DNA of 64,000 bases. Origin: Patella vulgata. Lineage: Eukaryota; Mollusca; Gastropoda; Patellidae. Of the stretch, positions 1 through 9,847 are shown in pieces. The notes under the pieces are model-generated. The model did not search any database. It saw only the letters and a list, made by a program, of their open reading frames with translations, and was not told where the DNA came from. A program made the translations under genes and the position numbers. Positions within the stretch are counted from its first letter, which is position 1. The number at the start of each line of letters is the position of its first letter. The stretch is taken from NCBI RefSeq assembly GCF_932274485.2, contig NC_065881.2:82524702-82588701 (forward strand), in the 5' to 3' direction.

Positions 1-3000
1 ATGGCCGAAGATAAACTGAAGGATTTTGTCACGGCAGTGGATGATGAAGTAGCGAAACAATCGTATAATATAAATTATGGGGCCCATAAAGTGGGGATCA
101 CGGGACAAGAGTCGGCCGATTATTACACAAATTGGGCGAGAACAGGCAAATACGATCAGGTGAGACGAAATTTAAATTTAAAAGAACAAGAAATCTCTAG
201 CAGATTTCATCTTCTGTCGTGCATGGTATCTCATGTACCGAAATAAGACAGAAAAATTTGATGGAATGACATAACAATGATGTCTATAAAAAGTGAGAAA
301 TTGTCCAGGCACTGGTTGAGTTGTCTATAAGAGGTAGAAGCTGCCCATGTAAACGACTGGGACAAGAGAAATCTTCGGAATTATTCAGTCCTGTTTCAAA
401 TTGTCAGCAGTCACGTGCAAACAACGAGAAAAAGAAAAGTTATGATTGTCTTGATGTAAATTCACATGGGTATCAGGCATTTGATAGTTTTGTATCTGTT
501 TAAATTAAACAGAACAAGATATCTCTTTCACTCTGAGCTTCTGAAATCAAGGTCCAAAGCTAGTGCTGTACACGAGGCAGTGTATGACTGCTCAGCCTAA
601 TCCAAAACGGTGAAAACATGGAAAGTCTTCTCCCTCTTAAAGCTGCATTATTTAAATAATTACTCACGTGACAAGCTCATAAAGAGACTCTCTAGAGCAT
701 CCAATGGCTGATAAGCGGATTAGAAAATGTTTACCATGTCTTCGTTAAACGTTAAATTGGAAAATCGGGACTACGTATATCATCACTGCAATGATATTTG
801 ACAATCGAAACAATTTACCGTATTTCTTGTCAAAACTTCAAATATTAATAACTTCGCAAGGATTTAGTAATTTGACAGAATTTTTCAACATATTCATTTT
901 GCATTATCTATGTTTTTAAAACAATTATAGCAATAACGACCAGCTCTCTATCTAAGTTTGAGAATCACATGAAACTTTTATACTGTTCCAGGATTTATCA
1001 AAAGGTAAAATCTACAATGGACCTATAGTTGCTGGTGCTGTCTTGGCGAAACACTACCCAACTAACAGAGATAGTATAAGTATATTAGATATAGCTGCTG
1101 GAACAGGATATGTGGCGGAAGAGGTGGGTATTATAAAATACTGATTTGAAAGATGACACACTGATCAGCAGTGAATAATCGCTAGGCTGCTACAATCACT
1201 GATAAGGATGACATAGGTGCGGCTTAATGAGCCCCCAATATTAACCTGTGTCCTTCTGCAAATTAAATTCTTAAACAATTGTTTTTAAACATTAGAAAAA
1301 TAAATAAAGTTGTTTGAAGTACATGTAGCTTAAAAAAATATGTCCTATTTAGTGTAAATGGGTGTGTAGAATGAGTACAAGACACCATTCTGCTGGGACC
1401 AGTAACGTCTTATGTAAACAGTGCACGGGCTTTTGAGCCAATGATTGAAGCCGCGTGATGTGACGTCACGTGTTGACAGCAGTATCTTTTACAGAGTTAT
1501 TAGAAGACTTTCGTAATCCTGTGTGAAGCAGATTGGAAAGATGAATGAATCTTCCGACGTCAGGATACAATGGATTATTTGAGGCGTACGTAACTTGAGG
1601 GGTGGGGTGGAGGAGGATAAAATGGGCTGTAACGTGTTGACGGCATTTCCCCATGGCGTATTTATGTCTTCATTATCCCAATTAGAGTAGAAAAGTAGGA
1701 CTTCAAACCCCATCTCATTCACTCGTTCAGTTTTCCAGTGTGGATTTCCTTTGTCAGTGGTGCAAGACCGGGGCCTGGCAAAGAGCAGAGCCTAGATGTT
1801 TGTATGGGGTGAAGAAAGGGAGATCCCATGTACTTCTTGGTGTGCCCTTAAGTTGTAATTAAATTGCAATCCGGGGAAAAGTTTCCATCCAGTTGCTCGA
1901 ATGAGATGACAAAAGCGAGATCCCACTATACATAACAGTGGGACGTTGCTAGCCGGATGTGGACAGTGTGGTTGACAAAGCGTGAACTGGATGTGGGCGT
2001 GGCCTGCCTCTTGTTTTTGTACGCCATACAATCGTCCATGATTGTTCTACAACTTGAAAACAAGTATGGCGATTATTTAGGGTGTTAATTTTTTTTTATT
2101 TGATTATTTCTGTAGTTTTGTAATCGGAGTTCAGCTTTAAATAAAACTCCATTTCATTCAATCATTCATTCTTTAACTTTCAGTTATTAACATAACAGAT
2201 ATTAAACTCAATTCCTTTCAATCATTCATTCATCCATCCTCCCATCTATTCATTCATTCTTATTCTTTAACTTTCAGTTATTAAAATATGGATTTAAGAT
2301 TATAGATGCGCTGGATCCATCAGAAGGGATGCTGGAAATCGCTAAAACTAAAGACTTGTACAGAAAATATATCTGTGATTTTCTAAATGGTGGAAATGTA
2401 TCGATTCCTGAAGGTACAATTATAATATTTTACTTACATAGATGTACCTCTAGTTTATATACGACTAGGAACGTTGTCCGAAAGGATAGCGCCTGGTTTG
2501 AAAATATTCCCCCTTACAAAAACTTAAAGGGACCATCCAGAAATAAAAATCTGTGTACGTATGAAATATAAGCGTCAAAATATAGAGGAATGATGTCTCA
2601 AAATTTCAGCGCAAAATATTTAGTCGTTTGGACATGAACGTCAAAACTGCTTATCCGGATACGTAACCCTTTTAAGATTTCGGCTCAAAGTTTTAGTTAG
2701 GTGACCTGATAATCGTTCTTTTAGAGGTCTATACAGTGAATGATCCACGTGATGTACTTGATACTGAAAGGTAAATTTCACCTACACATTATTTTTATAA
2801 ATAAAAGTCTGGTTTTATCTAGACACCGTATAATACAGCTTGTGACAGATGAAAACTGACGGGTTTTAAGTTGTTTGAAAACTTATCACGTATATTGAGT
2901 TAGTTGCCCGGCCCTATAGGTAGAGAATTTTAGGGGCTTTTAACAAAAAATTAAGCAGTGTTATTCTCAAAAATATAATCGAGATTGGCCCGTGTAAACA

Positions 3001-4660
3001 ATCAATGAATTCAACATGGCGCAGTAAATAAGGCGCAAAAACCGAGGTATCTGTAAACGTCTGATCAAGTTCAAATTCTCATTATCAGGTTTAACAGTCA
3101 GAATCAGCATATAAACCAATTATCGGCGAAATCGAAGGGGGGACGGTTGGACTCATGTGGTGACTTGACCCGGAATGATTGAACATGACTGTTAAACGCA
3201 CCGAACGACTGTTGTGTATTTTAGATGAATATGACTGTTGTATAATATTTAGTTATGATGTATTTTAGATGAATATGACTGCTGTGTTGTATCTGGTGGA
3301 ATGGGTGAAGGTCATATACCATGTTGTGTAATATCTAATTATGATGTATTTTTAGATGAATATGACTGTTGTATAATATTTAGTTATGATGTATTTTTAG
3401 ATGACTATGACTGTTGTGTTGTATCTGGTGGAATGGGTGAAGGTCATATACCATGTTGTGTAATATCTAATTATGATGTATTTTTAGATGAATATGACTG
3501 TTGTATAATATCTAGTTATATGATGTATTTTTAGATGACTATGACTGTTGTATAATATCTAGTTATGATGTTTTTTAGATGACTATGACTGTTGTGTTGT
3601 ATCTGGTGGAATGGGTGAAGGTCATATACCATGTTCAGGTCTCCATGAAATGATCCGTGTAGTTAAACCAGGTAATTCACATCGTTAGCCCATGCGCATT
3701 GTATCACAAAGTCTGTGTTGTTTCCTCTATACGGTGGCGGATTTGGATGGCCGAATGGTTAGCCCATGCGCATTGTATCGCAAGGTCTGTGGTGTTTCCT
3801 CTATACGATGTCTAATCACCACTCGTGCTCCACTTGTAGGCAACCTGTTTGTCACCGGAATGAGCCGTTCTTGACCGAAATATCAGCTGTTAATGAGCCA
3901 AATCATACACTCAAATCAGCCGCTCTTGACCGAAATATCAGCCGTTAATGACAGCAATGCGCCGTTTATGACTTCTAGGAGTGTTACGATCCATCCTCTG
4001 CCATGTGATGTGTTCAGATGGCGATTTCTAGACTCCAGGAGGGTACTGGAATCAGCCGAGATTTGCCGAATGTCTTCGTACTTCGTAGTTTTGAGATCTT
4101 CTTTCTAAAAGTTACAAGTCTTCATAATAGTAAACCGACAGACGCATCACATGGGTGTAGCTAGATGTAGGATACATGTGTCTGCCGAGGTTTGCCGAAG
4201 GATCGCACACACCATTGCATTCAGCGCATGCGTACGGAACTTCCGGAGTAGAGAAGCGGTTCTACCTATCTATAATCGGCCACACCAGGTGTCCAATCTC
4301 CTGTTTTTGTCTGATATCATATGGGTCCATGTTTATAGTAAGGTGTTGGGGGGGGGGGGGCAACTCTGGTATGTTCATCTATATTCCAGGTGGGCTAGTT
4401 TGTATAGTGATGTGTATATATCTATATTCCAGGTGGGTTAGTTTGTATAGTGATGAGTATATATCTATATTCCAGGTGGGCTAGTTTGTATAGTAATGAG
4501 AGAAGAATATTTATCATATGTTGAAGATTATAAAAATAAACTAGAACCGCTGATGGCTAAATTAGAAAAGGAAGGAAAATGGCGGCGATTATCACGTGAC
4601 GTCATCCCTAACTATTCATTTAATAAAAATGGCGTCGTATTTAAGTACGAAAAGTGCTAA
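1..4660 (+). CDS. METTL27: METTL27-like SAM-dependent methyltransferase, copy A (5 exons)
   Basis: Exons 1-159, 992-1123, 2278-2413, 3579-3671 and 4476-4660 join in frame (phases 0,0,1,1) to 234 codons, close to the usual length of METTL27/WBSCR27 proteins. All introns are GT-AG. Seen: motif I ILDIAAGTGYVAEE at about residues 84-97 (SAM-binding glycine loop), motif II acidic strand IIDALDPSEGM at about 105-115, YDCCVV at about 145-150, then GHIPCSGLHEMIRVVKPGGLVC, which matches the family signature that precedes the last strands. From family knowledge this is a class I soluble methyltransferase whose substrate is not established. The window starts exactly on the ATG, so the promoter and any 5'UTR exon are outside it. 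The gene is convergent with a RHIM-UBL gene across a 5-kb repeat cluster. Exons 4 and 5 are preceded by decoy acceptors. It differs from copy B at only a few residues, for example GQESAD versus REESAN and RRLSRD versus RRSSRD. Confidence 0.9.
1145..1400 (+). repeat. Unclassified dispersed repeat (second copy at 51380-51620)
   Basis: Shares a run of similar sequence with 51380-51620, including acactgatcag and cttaatgagcc. No coding capacity or terminal structure recognised. Confidence 0.45.
1920..2150 (+). repeat. Interspersed element in intron 2 of copy A
   Basis: A block of about 220 bp containing gtggacagtgtggttgac and aagtatggcgattattt. It aligns by eye with 55950-56150 in copy B, but in the opposite orientation, so it was not inherited simply with the gene duplication. 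Its 3' side runs into SINE-like tail sequence (ccatttcattcaatcatt). Confidence 0.55.
3225..3578 (+). repeat. Tandem copies of the exon-4 acceptor and exon start, METTL27 copy A
   Basis: TTTTAG followed by ATGAATATGACTG or ATGACTATGACTG recurs with decoy exon starts at 3225, 3269, 3356, 3401, 3488 and 3535 before the true start at 3579. Spacing is about 44 bp or twice that. The units at 3269 and 3401 also carry about 50 more bases of exon 4, encoding VVSGGMGEGHIPC. Only the last unit runs through to the GTAATT donor at 3672. Confidence 0.85.
4390..4475 (+). repeat. Tandem copies of the exon-5 acceptor and exon start, METTL27 copy A
   Basis: TATATTCCAGGTGGG plus the following coding bases repeats every 43 bp, with decoy exon starts at 4390 and 4433 before the true start at 4476. 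Confidence 0.85.
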
Positions 4661-4666
4661 AATAAA
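4661..4666 (+). terminator. Poly(A) signal of METTL27 copy A
   Basis: AATAAA directly after the stop codon; the 3'UTR would be very short. Confidence 0.5.
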
Positions 4667-4784
4667 CATGTTTTGTATTTTTTCTCCAAAAAATGAAACG
4701 TGAAATGATGTTTATCAACGCCCATATTTGGAGATATTTTTGACCCTCCCACACTCTGCCTATCGCGCTACAGCGGCTGCTGCG

Positions 4785-5375
4785 CAGCCTCGTGCCTCCT
4801 ATGGAAGCCTATTGCGGCCATTTCAGAATCTCGTCTTCTCGCCGCGAGAAGCCGAGGGCGAGAACACGAGAAGACAAGAAGTCGAGAAGTCGAGGGCGAG
4901 AACACGAGAAGTCGAGAAGTCGAGGGCGAGGACACGAGAAGACGAGAACACGAGGAAATAAGGGCGAGAATACGAGGATCTCGCCCCGAGAACACGAGAT
5001 TACTTTCACCTCGACTTCTCGCTCCCTCGTCCCTCGACTTCTCGTCTTCTCGTGTTCTCGCACTCTCGCCCTCGACTTCTCGTCTTCTCGCCCTCGACTT
5101 CTCGCCCTCGACTTCTCGTCTTCTCGCCTTTGAAAAACCTCGTGTTCTCGCTCCCTCGCTCCCTAGCCTTTGAGTTAATCTCGTCTTCTCGTGTTCTCGC
5201 TCCCTCGCTTCGTCACAATCTCGACTTCTCGTGTTCTCGCCTCGGAAGTGCAGTTTATACGCATGTCCATTGACTACCGTATCGGCATTTATATTTGGAC
5301 ATGAATTGTAATATACGGAAATGTATGAAGGTCTAGAAAATTTAATAGTCCTAAACAATTTTAATCTCGCATAGT
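4785..5375 (+). repeat. CTCGTCTTCTCG foldback element, left copy
   Basis: Purine-rich units (gagaagtcgagggcgag) fill about 4850-4990 and their pyrimidine-rich complements (ctcgacttctcgtcttctcg) fill about 5010-5240, so each strand can fold back on itself. Unique edges are gaagcctattgcggccattt on the left and an AT-rich tail to about 5375. Long open frames rich in Arg, Glu and Ser here are products of the repeat, not genes. Confidence 0.8.
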
Positions 5376-5610
5376 CGTTCGAATGGTATTAAAAAAACGA
5401 GGTCCCGTGCCTGTAATCAAAATGAAGTTGGTTCTACGGTGGCCCAGTGAGTAGGACGTTTGCTCTCTAACTTCATCAAAGTGCATCGGGATTTTTCTAG
5501 AGATGTCCTCCCTGTCAGTTGTGTAGGATGGAGGACGGAGGGCCTGGCAACGGATAACGTGTAGTCGTTCAGATGAGACAAAAACAAAAAGGGGTCCCGT
5601 GTACACATTG

Positions 5611-5817
5611 GCGTCTGTCATTGAGTCAAGTGGCTCGGTTTCGATTCGCCGCTTGAACGTGACAATGATATCGGATCGTCTGTCCAATCGCGTGGGTTTT
5701 TTCCGGGTTCTCCGGGTTTCCCCCACTGCTAAAGACCCCTAAACGCAAGCAAATTATTGAAATAAAATTGTTAGTCCCGGAATGACCTGGTTTGTGCCTC
5801 TCTTTCTCTCTTTCACA
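5611..5817 (+). mobile_element. SINE family 1, 5'-truncated
   Basis: Contains the B-box region (ggtttcgattcgcc), the body (gggttttttccgggttctcc, ctgctaaagacccct) and the tail ending in a CT-rich run. The bases before it (5420-5610) are a reversed family-2 fragment. Confidence 0.65.
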
Positions 5818-5939
5818 CTCATTGGTGTCCACGTACAAGAACCCTTTACCGTTAGAATAAAATAAGAGTAGGCCCTTGCAGCACACTGCATGACGTATAT
5901 TCGCTTTCATTAGCTCAGTTGGAGAAGAACAGTATGGGT

Positions 5940-6075
5940 TTTGGTAGCCGAATGGTTAACGCGTTTGCATTTGATCATAAGGACTGTCATTGAATCAACT
6001 GGCGGGGTATCGATTCCCCGCTTGAACGTGTCAAGGGATAGGTCGCCTGTCGAACCACGTGTTTTTTTTCCGGGT
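5940..6075 (+). mobile_element. SINE family 1 head, partial
   Basis: tRNA-like A box (tagccgaatggttaacgcg) and B box (ggtatcgattcccc) are visible; the body is lost after about 6075. Confidence 0.55.
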
Positions 6076-6999
6076 CCTGAAAGTGTGCAGTCTGGTAGTT
6101 GATTCTGTGAAATAAATAACATTTTGCCACCAAGTTGATCAAGGCTCATTTAGGTGGTTTTGATGCAGCCTGAACGTACCCTTTGGTTTATCCCGAATCC
6201 GGGTCATGAGAACTTTGCGGTGATATCTGTATCAATAAAATCAAGTTGTGTATGTATGTAGGTAGGTATGGATGTTCGCACATCACGCTTCGTGGCCATG
6301 AGAACTTTGCGGTGATATCTATATAAATAAAATCTAAGTGTGTATGGGTGTGTGTATGTATCTTTGTATGTATTTTCGCCCATCACGCTTCGTCGCCGCG
6401 CTCTACCACCCACTCATTATTATGTGGTATTAAATTAACCATCATCACAACATGAATGTTTTAGGCCATTAAATTCGGGTCCCAGGCGAATTGCGCTTCG
6501 TCGCCGCGCTCCACCCCACATATCTCGTATCAAATTAAAAAGCACGACCACGTGAATGTTTTAGGCCATCAAATCTGGGCTCCAGGCGAATTTGGGACAA
6601 GAACGAATTGGGCCTCGGGGGAATTTTGGTTCCGTGCGAATTTGTGCATTGGGCGAATATGGGCCCACTCTACAAATCAAGCAATTAACAGTTTTTTTTA
6701 GTGTGGGTGGGGGGTGGAGGACCTGAAGAAAACCCACAAGGTTGGACAGACGACCCTACTCCTTGTCACATATAAGCGGCGGATCGAAACTAGAGTCCCT
6801 CCCTCCGCGCCCCACACATCACCACGCCAATGTGTACACGGGACCTCGGTTTTTCATGCCATCCGAACAACATGCTGTCCCTATGCTTCCGTCCTACACC
6901 ACTGACAAGGGGAACCCTTGCCAGAAAAGTCCCGATTACGCACTGAGCCACAGCAGCCCCTACTTCATTTCAAATTATCCCATCCTTCCTTCACAACTG

Positions 7000-7272
7000 G
7001 GGGGTTGGATGGCCGAATGGTTAGCACGTGCGTGCTGTATCATACGGCTCGTCATTGAGTCAACTGGCGTGGTTTCGAATCCCGGTTGTACGTGACAAGG
7101 AGTAGTGTCGCCTGTCCAACCTCGTGTGTTTTCTCCGGGTCCCCCGGTTTCCTCCCACTGCTAAAGACCCCTACGCGCAAGCGAATTAATGAAATAAAAT
7201 TACCCATGTTAGTCCCGAAATGACCTAGTTTGTGTCGAGTGGACGTTAAACCCCATTTCTCTCTTTCTCTCC
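7000..7272 (+). mobile_element. SINE family 1, full length with target-site duplication
   Basis: A tRNA-derived head (A box tggccgaatggttagcacg, B box ggtttcgaatccc) is followed by a conserved body and the 3' end gtggacgttaaaccccattt plus a CT-rich tail. TTCACAACTG at 6990-6999 is repeated at 7273-7282 as a target-site duplication, which fixes both ends. The head resembles a Leu/Ser-type tRNA in its A box. It is presumably mobilised by a LINE. Confidence 0.85.
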
Positions 7273-7321
7273 TTCACAACTGACATTGGTAAACCCCGTC
7301 AGAAAATTGAGATAAACTTTG

Positions 7322-7676
7322 ATGAAATGAAATGAAATAGGGTTTAACGTCCTACTGTTCTGCTCCGACTGGGCTAATGAAGACGGGCATACGCCGTACA
7401 GTGTGCTATGAGGGAAATTGTGCCCGGGCAGCGACACCAAGGCCTCGGCTTATATCGAATTCAAACTTCCAATTACGTGCACGCCAATTTATACCCTCGG
7501 TGTTTGGACCCATCCGAACAACTTGACAGCTGTCCTTGCTAAGCCCTCCGCCCTGCACCACTGACAAGGGGAAACCATTTCGAAAAATCCTGATGAACTT
7601 TCTCGGCCAATGCAGGGATCGAACATGTGACCTCCAGTTTAGTAAGCCAGCGTCTTACCCACTTAGCCACCGTGGC
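7322..7676 (-). mobile_element. SINE family 2, about full length, reverse orientation
   Basis: On the - strand a tRNA-like head (A box region tggctaagtgggtaagacg, B box gttcgatcc) near 7676-7611 leads into the body and ends ggacgttaaaccctatttc plus ATTTC-type tail units at 7322. Similar aactttgatga / aactttaatgatg bases flank it as a possible target duplication. Confidence 0.65.
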
Positions 7677-8530
7677 TCCTAACTTTAATGATGTTAGAGA
7701 GCAAACGTCCTATTCACTGAGCCACCCTAACTCCCACTTCATTTCGATTCCGGACAAGGGGCCTCGTTTTTTTTATGCCATCCGAACGACTATACGTGGT
7801 CCCTTGCCAGGGCTTTCCTCCTACTCCACTGAAGGGAAGTAAGAGTGCAAACGTCCCACTCACTGACCCACCGTAGCTCCTACTTAATTTAGATTCCGGA
7901 CATGGGAGCTCGGTTATTTTTATTCCATCCGAACGATATGTTGTCTCTTGTCAGATACTTCGTCCTACACCACTGACAAGGGTGGACATAGCCAGAAAAA
8001 TCACGATGAACTTTGATGAAGTTAGAGAGCAAACGTGCTACTCACTGAGCCACCGTAGCCCTCACTTCATTCGATTTCGGACAAGGAATCTCGTTTTTTA
8101 TTTATACCATTCGAGCAACTATACAACTGACAAGCCGGAACCACGACCGAAAAATGAGAACTTTGATGAAGTAAGAGAGCAAACGTCCTACTCACTGAGC
8201 CATCGTAGCACACACTTCATTTAGATTCCGGACACGGGATCTCGGTTATTTGTATTCCATCCGAACGACTATACGTTGTCCCTTCTCAGGCCCTCCGTCC
8301 TAGGGTGGACATCGCCAGAAAAATCACGATGAACTTTGATAAAGTTAGAAAGCAACAGTCTGGGCCACCGTAGAGCCAACTTCATTTCGATTCCGGGCAC
8401 GGGACCTCGCTTTTTTAATCCCATTCGAACGACTATACGTTGTCCCTTGTCAGGCTCTACATCCTACAGCACTGACAAGTCCATGCATCAAAAAACCCGA
8501 TGAAGGTTATTGAAGTTAGAGAGCAAAGAA
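7677..8530 (-). repeat. Tandem array of SINE family 2 heads
   Basis: About five units of roughly 160-190 bp, each with cactgagccaccgtag, gattccggacacggga, catccgaacgactatacg and gatgaactttgatgaagtt or variants. On the - strand each unit begins with a tRNA-like A box (ctacggtggctcagtgagt). Confidence 0.65.
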
Positions 8531-8587
8531 AGATTCGACTGAAGACTTAAAATCGATTACAGAATACAATACTATCTGTGCAAGAAG

Positions 8588-9022
8588 AGATAAAAATTGT
8601 TTAGAACTATTAAATTTTCTAGAACTTCAAACATTTCCGTTTATTATAATCCATGTCCAAGTATAAATGCCGATACGGTAGTCAGTGGACATGCGTATAA
8701 ACTGCACTTCCGAGGCGAGAAGACGAGAAGTCGAGGGAGCGAGAACACGAGAGGACGAGATTAACTCAAAGGCGAGGGAGAGAGGGAGCGAGAACACGAG
8801 GTTTTTCAAAGGCGAGAACACGAGAAGACGAGAAGTCGAGGGCGAGAGTGCGAGAACACGAGGTTTTTCAAAGGCGAGAACACGAGGGAGCGAGAAGTCG
8901 AGGGACGAGGGAGCGAGAAGTCGAGGTGAAAGTAATCTCGTCTTCTCGTGTTCTCGCCCTCGACTTCTCGCGGCGAGAAGACGAGATTCTGAAATGGCCG
9001 CAATAGGCTTCCATATGCCTCC
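8588..9022 (-). repeat. CTCGTCTTCTCG foldback element, right copy, inverted
   Basis: Reverse-complement relative of 4785-5375, with matching AT-rich tail at 8588-8710, satellite core at 8715-8985 and the unique edge atggccgcaataggcttcc at about 8993. Shorter core than the left copy. With the left copy it forms an inverted pair around 3.2 kb of SINE-rich DNA. Confidence 0.75.
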
Positions 9023-9099
9023 GGTGTCACAGATTGTCAACATTTTATACAATTTCATTTGCGCCCCCCCCCTCCCAATATATATTTCAAGGCTACGCC

Positions 9100-9323
9100 T
9101 CTGTACTCGACACAAACTAGGTCATTTCAGGATTAACACACGGTTTATTTTTATTTCAATAATTCGCTTGCGCATAGGGGAGGAAACCGGAGGACCCGGA
9201 GAAAACCCACGAGGTTGGAAGGCGACACTACTCCTTGTCATGTACAACCGGGGAATCGAAACCACTCAATGACAGATCTTATAATACAGCGCGCACGTGC
9301 TAACCATTCGGCCATCCAACCCC
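9100..9323 (-). mobile_element. SINE family 1, reverse orientation
   Basis: The reverse complement shows the head (ggttggatggccgaatggtt), body and part of the tail; the terminal CT run is missing. Confidence 0.7.
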
Positions 9324-9847
9324 AATCCGGATATGACGTTGAGAATGTGGCAGTGCTCCTGGAATATTTGACTATTGATGTCAGGCTATACATTATAGGT
9401 CGTTACCATGTAAACGGTGATCTGCTGCACATCGCTCGAACGAATGGGTTAGAAATGGAAGGTATACCCTGTCACGTGTACAATACTTATAGTTAACGGA
9501 GTAATGTTTTGACAAAGGGTTGTACTGGATGATGTTCACAACCCAGATTAGCTCTACTGTGTATACAGTCAACACTAGAGGGATCAGTACCTCAGATCAG
9601 ATTAATGTATGCTGGGGTAAAAGGGTACTCACTAACCAGTAGATCGTTGGCTGTATCCCGTTGTTGGACGAGAATGGTACAGTATAAAATGTATACGCTA
9701 GATGTTTATTTTAAATACAGTAGGTGTAATTATATACAATACAATATAAATTGTCAATTAACATTTAAATTTTAATACCAAACCGATATCATTTAACATT
9801 TAAATTCTAATATGATACAAACTAGGCATACTTTGGTATCAATACAA

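Larger units (their letters stand above)
5376..8587. other. Gene-free SINE-rich cluster between the inverted foldback elements
   Basis: Holds whole and broken SINEs of two families, a duplicated block of about 95 bp (6210-6395, each with gagaactttgcggtgat and catcacgcttcgt), and the SINE-head array at 7677-8530. No host exon seen. Confidence 0.6.

Noticed and set aside
3301-3534. Open frame MGEGHIPCCVISNYDVF and on as a separate gene
   Set aside because: It is read-through of tandem copies of the METTL27 exon 4 start and lacks its own gene structure.
4768-5358. Long open frames rich in Arg, Glu and Ser on both strands
   Set aside because: They follow the CTCGTCTTCTCG repeat, occur in several frames and strands at once and have no recognisable domain.
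7005-7098. Possible tRNA gene on the + strand
   Set aside because: A tRNA-like head of SINE family 1 with target-site duplication, not a stand-alone gene.
7611-7680. Possible tRNA gene on the - strand
   Set aside because: A and B boxes are present, but it continues into a SINE body and lacks a clean acceptor stem; it is the head of SINE family 2.
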